Source: Sphingomonadaceae bacterium
Lineage (GTDB): Bacteria; Pseudomonadota; Alphaproteobacteria; Sphingomonadales; Sphingomonadaceae
Assembly (NCBI GenBank): GCA_030147805.1
Contig: JASBUR010000022.1
Coordinates: 1-64,000 of the forward strand
Direction of reading: 5' to 3'
Length of the DNA stretch: 64,000 nucleotides
Below, piece after piece: positions 60,382-64,000 of this stretch (positions are counted from its first letter, which is position 1; every line of letters starts with the position of its first letter). Under the pieces are notes generated by a model. That model was given only the letters and a program-made list of their open reading frames with translations. It was not told the origin of the DNA and did not search any database. The position numbers were made by a program, and so were the translations under genes.

Positions 60382-61533
60382 TCAGGCCGCCAGCGCGCGC
60401 TCGTAGATCCGGTAGGTCTTGCTGACCTTGGCGTCGATGACGTCGGCAATGCTGCGCATCGGACCATTGTCCTCGAGAACCCAGCCGAAGTCGCCGCGCA
60501 CCGCGCCGAAGACCGCGGTGGCGTCGCGGCGGATATGTTCGACGAGCATCAGCGCCATCATCGAGGCGAAGCGCGACCCCTGCTGCGACTTGCGCACGCC
60601 CATCAGCGGCACGCGCATCCGCGTGACCCGGGGCTTGCGCAGCCGCCACAGCAGCTTCGCCCAGCCGAACGGGAAGAGCTTGCCGTCGAGATCGGCGGTC
60701 AGTTCGTTGAGATCGGGGAGGGTGATCATGAACGCCACCGGCTCGCCGTCGAGTTCGGCGACGCGCACCAGGTCCTCGAACACGATGGGCTTGAGCTTCT
60801 TGCCGACATAGGCGACCTCGGCCGGGGTGAGGGGGATGAAGCCCCAATTGTCCGACCAGGCGTCGTTGAGGATGTCGAGGATCAGCGCTGCTTCCTCGGT
60901 GAAGCGCGACTTGTCGACCTTGCGGATGCGGATCCGCTCGTTGCGCTCGCCGAGCGCGACGATGCGGTTGAACTTCTCGGGGAAGCCCGCCGCGATCGGC
61001 AGGTCGTAGTTGAGCAGGTCCTTGACGCCGCGATAGCCGTGCGCCTCGATGAGGCGGGCGTAATAGGGGAGGTGATGCCCGAGCATCACGGTCGGCGATT
61101 CGTCGAAGCCGTCGACGAGCAGGCCAGGCTCGTCCCAGATCGACAGGCTGAACGGCCCGAGCGACCGCGTCATGCCCTGATCGCGCAGCCAGGCCTCGGC
61201 GGTGTCGAGCAGCGCCGCGGCGACCCCCGCGTCATCGACCGCCTCGAACATTCCCCATTGGCCGGTGCCGGCACCCATGTGCGCGAGCACCAGTTCGTCG
61301 ACCTGCGCCGAGATGCGGCCGACGACCTCGCCGTTGCGCTCGGCGAGCCATAGCCGCGCGCGCGCGTGCTCGAACCACGGGTTGGACTTCGGACCGCCGA
61401 TCAGGCCGTGGACCTCGGCCTTGAGCGGCGGTCGCCACATCGGATCGTTGCGGTAGAGGCGGAAGGGCAGCTCGACGAAGCGCTTCCGGTCGGCCGCGGT
61501 TTCGACCGGCCGGATCACGATGTCCCCCGTCAT
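60382..61533 (-). CDS. GNAT-like N-acetyltransferase family protein
   Basis: A 383-residue protein with a double GNAT-like architecture: IVIRPVETAADRKRFVELPF at the start, LWLAERNGEVVGRISAQVDE, then a long second half with EPVAFMITLPDLNEL and MRVPLMGVRKSQQGSRFASM (acyl-CoA loop-like). Relatives in alphaproteobacteria are often labelled dATP pyrophosphohydrolase without evidence. The substrate is unknown. It is followed upstream by the sterol desaturase gene 6 bases away, suggesting a shared lipid-related operon. Confidence 0.7.
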   Translation of the reverse strand: MTGDIVIRPVETAADRKRFVELPFRLYRNDPMWRPPLKAEVHGLIGGPKSNPWFEHARARLWLAERNGEVVGRISAQVDELVLAHMGAGTGQWGMFEAVDDAGVAAALLDTAEAWLRDQGMTRSLGPFSLSIWDEPGLLVDGFDESPTVMLGHHLPYYARLIEAHGYRGVKDLLNYDLPIAAGFPEKFNRIVALGERNERIRIRKVDKSRFTEEAALILDILNDAWSDNWGFIPLTPAEVAYVGKKLKPIVFEDLVRVAELDGEPVAFMITLPDLNELTADLDGKLFPFGWAKLLWRLRKPRVTRMRVPLMGVRKSQQGSRFASMMALMLVEHIRRDATAVFGAVRGDFGWVLEDNGPMRSIADVIDAKVSKTYRIYERALAA

Positions 61534-61539
61534 GCGGAC

Positions 61540-62331
61540 CTAGGCGGCCTTGCGGTCGTCGTCGCCGCCATTCGCGCCGCGCCGGCGCGGATGGCTGGTC
61601 TCGACGCCGCCCGATTCGCGCGCGACCCACGGATAGATCTTCGCGATCTCGGGCGTGTAGCCGAGGTTGAACACCGTCTCGCTCTTCTCGGGGCGCTCGG
61701 GCCGGTCGTAATAGGTGCCGAACAGCTTGTCCCAGGTGAAGCTGGTGATGCCGAAATTGCCCGATTCGTCGTGGAAATGGTGCGCCATGTGACGCGCCTT
61801 CATGTCGGCGAGCCACGGCGATTTCGGCTTGTACGACAGGTGCTGGATGCAGTGCGCGAACTCGTAGAAGCAGGTCATCAGCAGGCCAGCGGCGAACGCC
61901 GCCGCACCGCCGCCGACGCCGCCGATCAGATAGCCGACCGGAATCGTGACGAGCGCGATCGTCGGCAGCGTCGTGTAGAGCGCACCGAACAGAATCTCGA
62001 GATGGTTGGGATCCTGGTGGTGGTCATAATGGATGCGCTTCCACACCTTGGCGGTCAGCGGCGACTTGAACATCCATCGGCCGTGCAGGACGTAGCGGTG
62101 GAGCATGTACCAGGCGAACGGATAGGCGGCGATCGCCACTGCCACCGCGGCCAGCGCGCGCAGCGGCGTCGTCGGATAGGCGATCGCCACATAGGTGGAG
62201 ATCGCCGCGAACAGCAGATAGGCCTGAATCGCATAATATTGGAAATAGGCGACGACCAGCTCCCCCAGGGTCATCTTGTTGAGATGATGGGTCCGGTTCC
62301 AGATTCCGAGACGCGGCGTGATGACTTTCAC
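61540..62331 (-). CDS. Sterol desaturase / fatty acid hydroxylase superfamily protein
   Basis: Integral membrane di-iron oxygenase. The His clusters are all present: HRYVLH, HYDHHQDPNH, HCIQH and HMAHHFHDES, spread over about residues 80-205 with four hydrophobic segments between. Length is 263. Such enzymes hydroxylate or desaturate fatty acids, carotenoids or hopanoid/sterol-like lipids; sphingolipid-containing sphingomonads often carry several. It is upstream of the GNAT-like gene in the same operon. Substrate not determinable. Confidence 0.88.
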   Translation of the reverse strand: MKVITPRLGIWNRTHHLNKMTLGELVVAYFQYYAIQAYLLFAAISTYVAIAYPTTPLRALAAVAVAIAAYPFAWYMLHRYVLHGRWMFKSPLTAKVWKRIHYDHHQDPNHLEILFGALYTTLPTIALVTIPVGYLIGGVGGGAAAFAAGLLMTCFYEFAHCIQHLSYKPKSPWLADMKARHMAHHFHDESGNFGITSFTWDKLFGTYYDRPERPEKSETVFNLGYTPEIAKIYPWVARESGGVETSHPRRRGANGGDDDRKAA

Positions 62332-62408
62332 CAGGCGATCCTAACAATGGGCTCGGGCTTCAGGATGCCCGTCTATCCTTGGGCATATGTGAACGCTTTG
62401 CGGCAGTT

Positions 62409-63536
62409 TTAGGACGCCTCTGCCGTCCTGGTGACCCCCAGGATGCGTTCGGCCGCCCGGAGAGCGGCGCCCTGGCTGACGCCAAATGACGCAGCCACCG
62501 CTGCCCTCTGTGCGTCGATATAGTGACGATGGCGCGCGGGTGCATCGGCCACGGCGGCAATGACGTTGCCCGGCGAGCACACGTCGCCGAGATTCCAGAA
62601 GGCATAGCTCGGGTCATCCCGCCACGCGGCGCGGTGCGCGTCGACGAAGACGCAGGGGCGCGGCTCGGCGAGGAACTCGTAGACCTGGCTGCTGACGTCG
62701 CCGAGATAGATGTCGGCGCCGATCGTGTAGCTCATGTCGATCAGCCGATCGCTGCCGAGGTCGATGACGATCCGGCCCTCGACCGCCAGCGCTTCCCACG
62801 ACCGCCGCTCGGCGACGCTCGCATCCTCGAAGGCGCGGATGTGCGGCGCGAAGACGAGATTGAAGCGGTCCTCGGCCGCAAACGCCGCGATGACCTCGCG
62901 CGCTACCGGCAGTGACGACAGCTCGCGCTTGAAATGCGGATTGTACAGGACCGTCGGCCGGCCGTTGGCGAACAGCGGCTCGCGCTGGCCGCGCAGCCGC
63001 GGCATCAGGTCGAGCTTGAGATAGCCGACCTCGCTGCAGCGGTCGGGGGCGACGACGCCTTCGGCGATCATGCGCTCGGCATTCTTGGGGCCGGCGACGA
63101 GCACCTCGTCGAACAGCGCCATGCGGGGCTCGACCGAGATGGCACGGTCGCCGGCGCCATGCGGGATGAGCACCATTCGGCTGTCGGCGAGCCCCATGCG
63201 CCGCAGGATGCTCGACGAGCATTCGGCGGTGACGATCGCGTCGAAAGCCGCGAGTTCGCGGCGATGGCTGAACAGCGACGGGAGCTTGCGCGCGCTGGCG
63301 CGGCCGCTGATCGTCGCGGCGACCTCCCCCCACCAGGGCGGGTCGAACGGCCGGATGTCGGGCGCGGGCGCGTCATAGGCGGCGTAGACGCGCCGGATCA
63401 GTTCGGCCGATCGCCCGCCCGCCGCATAGTTGACGACCCGAACGTCGGGATGCGTCCGCGCCAGCGCGGCGGCGGCCGGGGCGGCATGGAACACCTGGTG
63501 CGGCCCGCCGACGTACAGGAAGGCGACCGCCGTCAT
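62409..63536 (-). CDS. Surface-polysaccharide glycosyl/glycerophosphotransferase-like protein
   Basis: GT-B-like protein of 375 residues. AFLYVGGPHQVFHAAPAAAA starts the N-terminal domain; the C-terminal half has RPTVLYNPHFKRELSSLP, DMSYTIGADIYLGDVSSQVY and EFLAEPRPCVFVDAHRAAWR, which resemble CDP-glycerol glycerophosphotransferases (the S/D-DVSS-x-x-x-E-F pattern). The start at 63536 overlaps the flippase stop (ATGA). Exact donor and acceptor are unknown; a role in polysaccharide assembly is inferred from the flippase. Confidence 0.7.
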   Translation of the reverse strand: MTAVAFLYVGGPHQVFHAAPAAAALARTHPDVRVVNYAAGGRSAELIRRVYAAYDAPAPDIRPFDPPWWGEVAATISGRASARKLPSLFSHRRELAAFDAIVTAECSSSILRRMGLADSRMVLIPHGAGDRAISVEPRMALFDEVLVAGPKNAERMIAEGVVAPDRCSEVGYLKLDLMPRLRGQREPLFANGRPTVLYNPHFKRELSSLPVAREVIAAFAAEDRFNLVFAPHIRAFEDASVAERRSWEALAVEGRIVIDLGSDRLIDMSYTIGADIYLGDVSSQVYEFLAEPRPCVFVDAHRAAWRDDPSYAFWNLGDVCSPGNVIAAVADAPARHRHYIDAQRAAVAASFGVSQGAALRAAERILGVTRTAEAS

Positions 63537-64000
63537 CGGCTGAGCCGCAGGCGCCGACCGACCGTGCCGAGCGCCTCGCGGTCGGTGCGCGTGAGCCCGA
63601 AGCGCAGCCCCAGCCACGTGGCGGCGACGAACAGCAGCAGCACCACCGCCGCCTCGACGCGATCGCCCCACGCCGCCGCCGCGCGATCGGCGCCCCACAT
63701 GACGGCGCCCGTTGCCGCCGATATCGCCAGCCCGGCCCAGAGCCGACCCGAGAAGGTGCGCAGCCCGTTGGCGAGGCGCACCTCGGCGATCGCAAGCAGC
63801 GCGGCGAGGCTCCAGCCGGCGCTGACCGCGATCGCCATGCCGGCGCCGCGCAGCGACGGGACGAGCAGGAACGACAGCGCCCCCCAGGCGGCGAGCCCGA
63901 TCAGGCTGTTGAGCAGCGGCAGCCCGCGGTGGCCGGTCGTCTCGATCACCGGGCCCGCCGCGCCGAGCACGGTTTCGACGGCGCGACCGATGACCAGCGC
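63533..64000 (-). CDS. Polysaccharide flippase (MATE/Wzx-like), N-terminus outside window
   Basis: C-terminal 155 residues of a multispan membrane protein. Visible spans: LLNSLIGLAAWGALSFLLVP, GAGMAIAVSAGWSLAALLAI, and LWAGLAISAATGAVMWGADR with a last span VVLLLFVAATWLGLRFGL. The preceding segment ETVLGAAGPVIETTGHRGLP resembles the seventh-eighth helix region of Wzx/MurJ-type oligosaccharide flippases. The frame is open to base 64000, so the gene continues off the right edge. It is coupled to the transferase gene. Confidence 0.75.
   Translation of the reverse strand, partial: ALVIGRAVETVLGAAGPVIETTGHRGLPLLNSLIGLAAWGALSFLLVPSLRGAGMAIAVSAGWSLAALLAIAEVRLANGLRTFSGRLWAGLAISAATGAVMWGADRAAAAWGDRVEAAVVLLLFVAATWLGLRFGLTRTDREALGTVGRRLRLSR

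Overview
The window is about 64 kb of GC-rich, gene-dense chromosome. It most likely comes from a Sphingomonas-like alphaproteobacterium (Sphingomonadales). The evidence is a PhyR-NepR-EcfG general stress response locus, a CcrM-type methyltransferase directly after rnhB, several TonB-receptor and secreted-peptidase genes, a PEP-CTERM-like gene, and many ATGA, GTGA and TGATG overlaps between genes. No rRNA, tRNA, CRISPR, transposase or prophage gene was seen.

Layout. 1-14.7 kb is mixed metabolism: a chemoreceptor (cut by the left edge), an OprB-type porin, a TonB-receptor remnant, WrbA, a class III aminotransferase, an extensin-family lipoprotein, a LOG-family protein, a DUF885/S9 peptidase pair, an acyl-CoA dehydrogenase, a frameshifted PEP-CTERM gene and an amino acid racemase. 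14.2-22.9 kb carries a small lipoprotein, GST, TsaC, a second acyl-CoA dehydrogenase, DUF6157, CysQ, a GntR regulator, a nitroreductase and a POT peptide transporter. 23-34.6 kb holds a tandem amidohydrolase pair, NnrU, an SDR, a class III cyclase, an orphan KdpDE pair, Pal, an aldo/keto reductase and a dicarboxylate symporter. 34.7-40 kb is a housekeeping run: glmM-thiD-rnhB, ccrM and folP.

40-45.4 kb is the most interesting part, a general stress response island. It holds an entericidin, two small stress genes, a degenerate sensor kinase, nepR, phyR, a 44-residue membrane protein and the sigma factor gene ecfG. Six EcfG-type promoters (GGAAC, 16-17 bases, CGTT or a close variant) can be read here. 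Two of them drive no protein but precede hairpins with C-rich loops on the minus strand, so they look like EcfG-dependent small RNAs. One ends at a clear intrinsic terminator, and its loop is complementary over 10 bases to the phyR leader. The sigma factor itself carries an N-terminal NepR-like segment, which looks like an anti-sigma motif fused to its own target.

45.4-52 kb is housekeeping: glnE, bcp, a DUF455 ferritin-like protein, an M23 peptidase, erpA and xthA. 52.1-60.4 kb is a substrate-utilisation cluster: an ALDH7-type dehydrogenase, a TonB-dependent receptor, an XRE-cupin regulator, an M19-like dipeptidase with an altered metal site, and two secreted repeat proteins at its ends. A shared motif lies upstream of each transcription unit. 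60.4-64 kb has a GNAT-like protein, a sterol desaturase-family enzyme and the end of a surface-polysaccharide locus that runs off the right edge.
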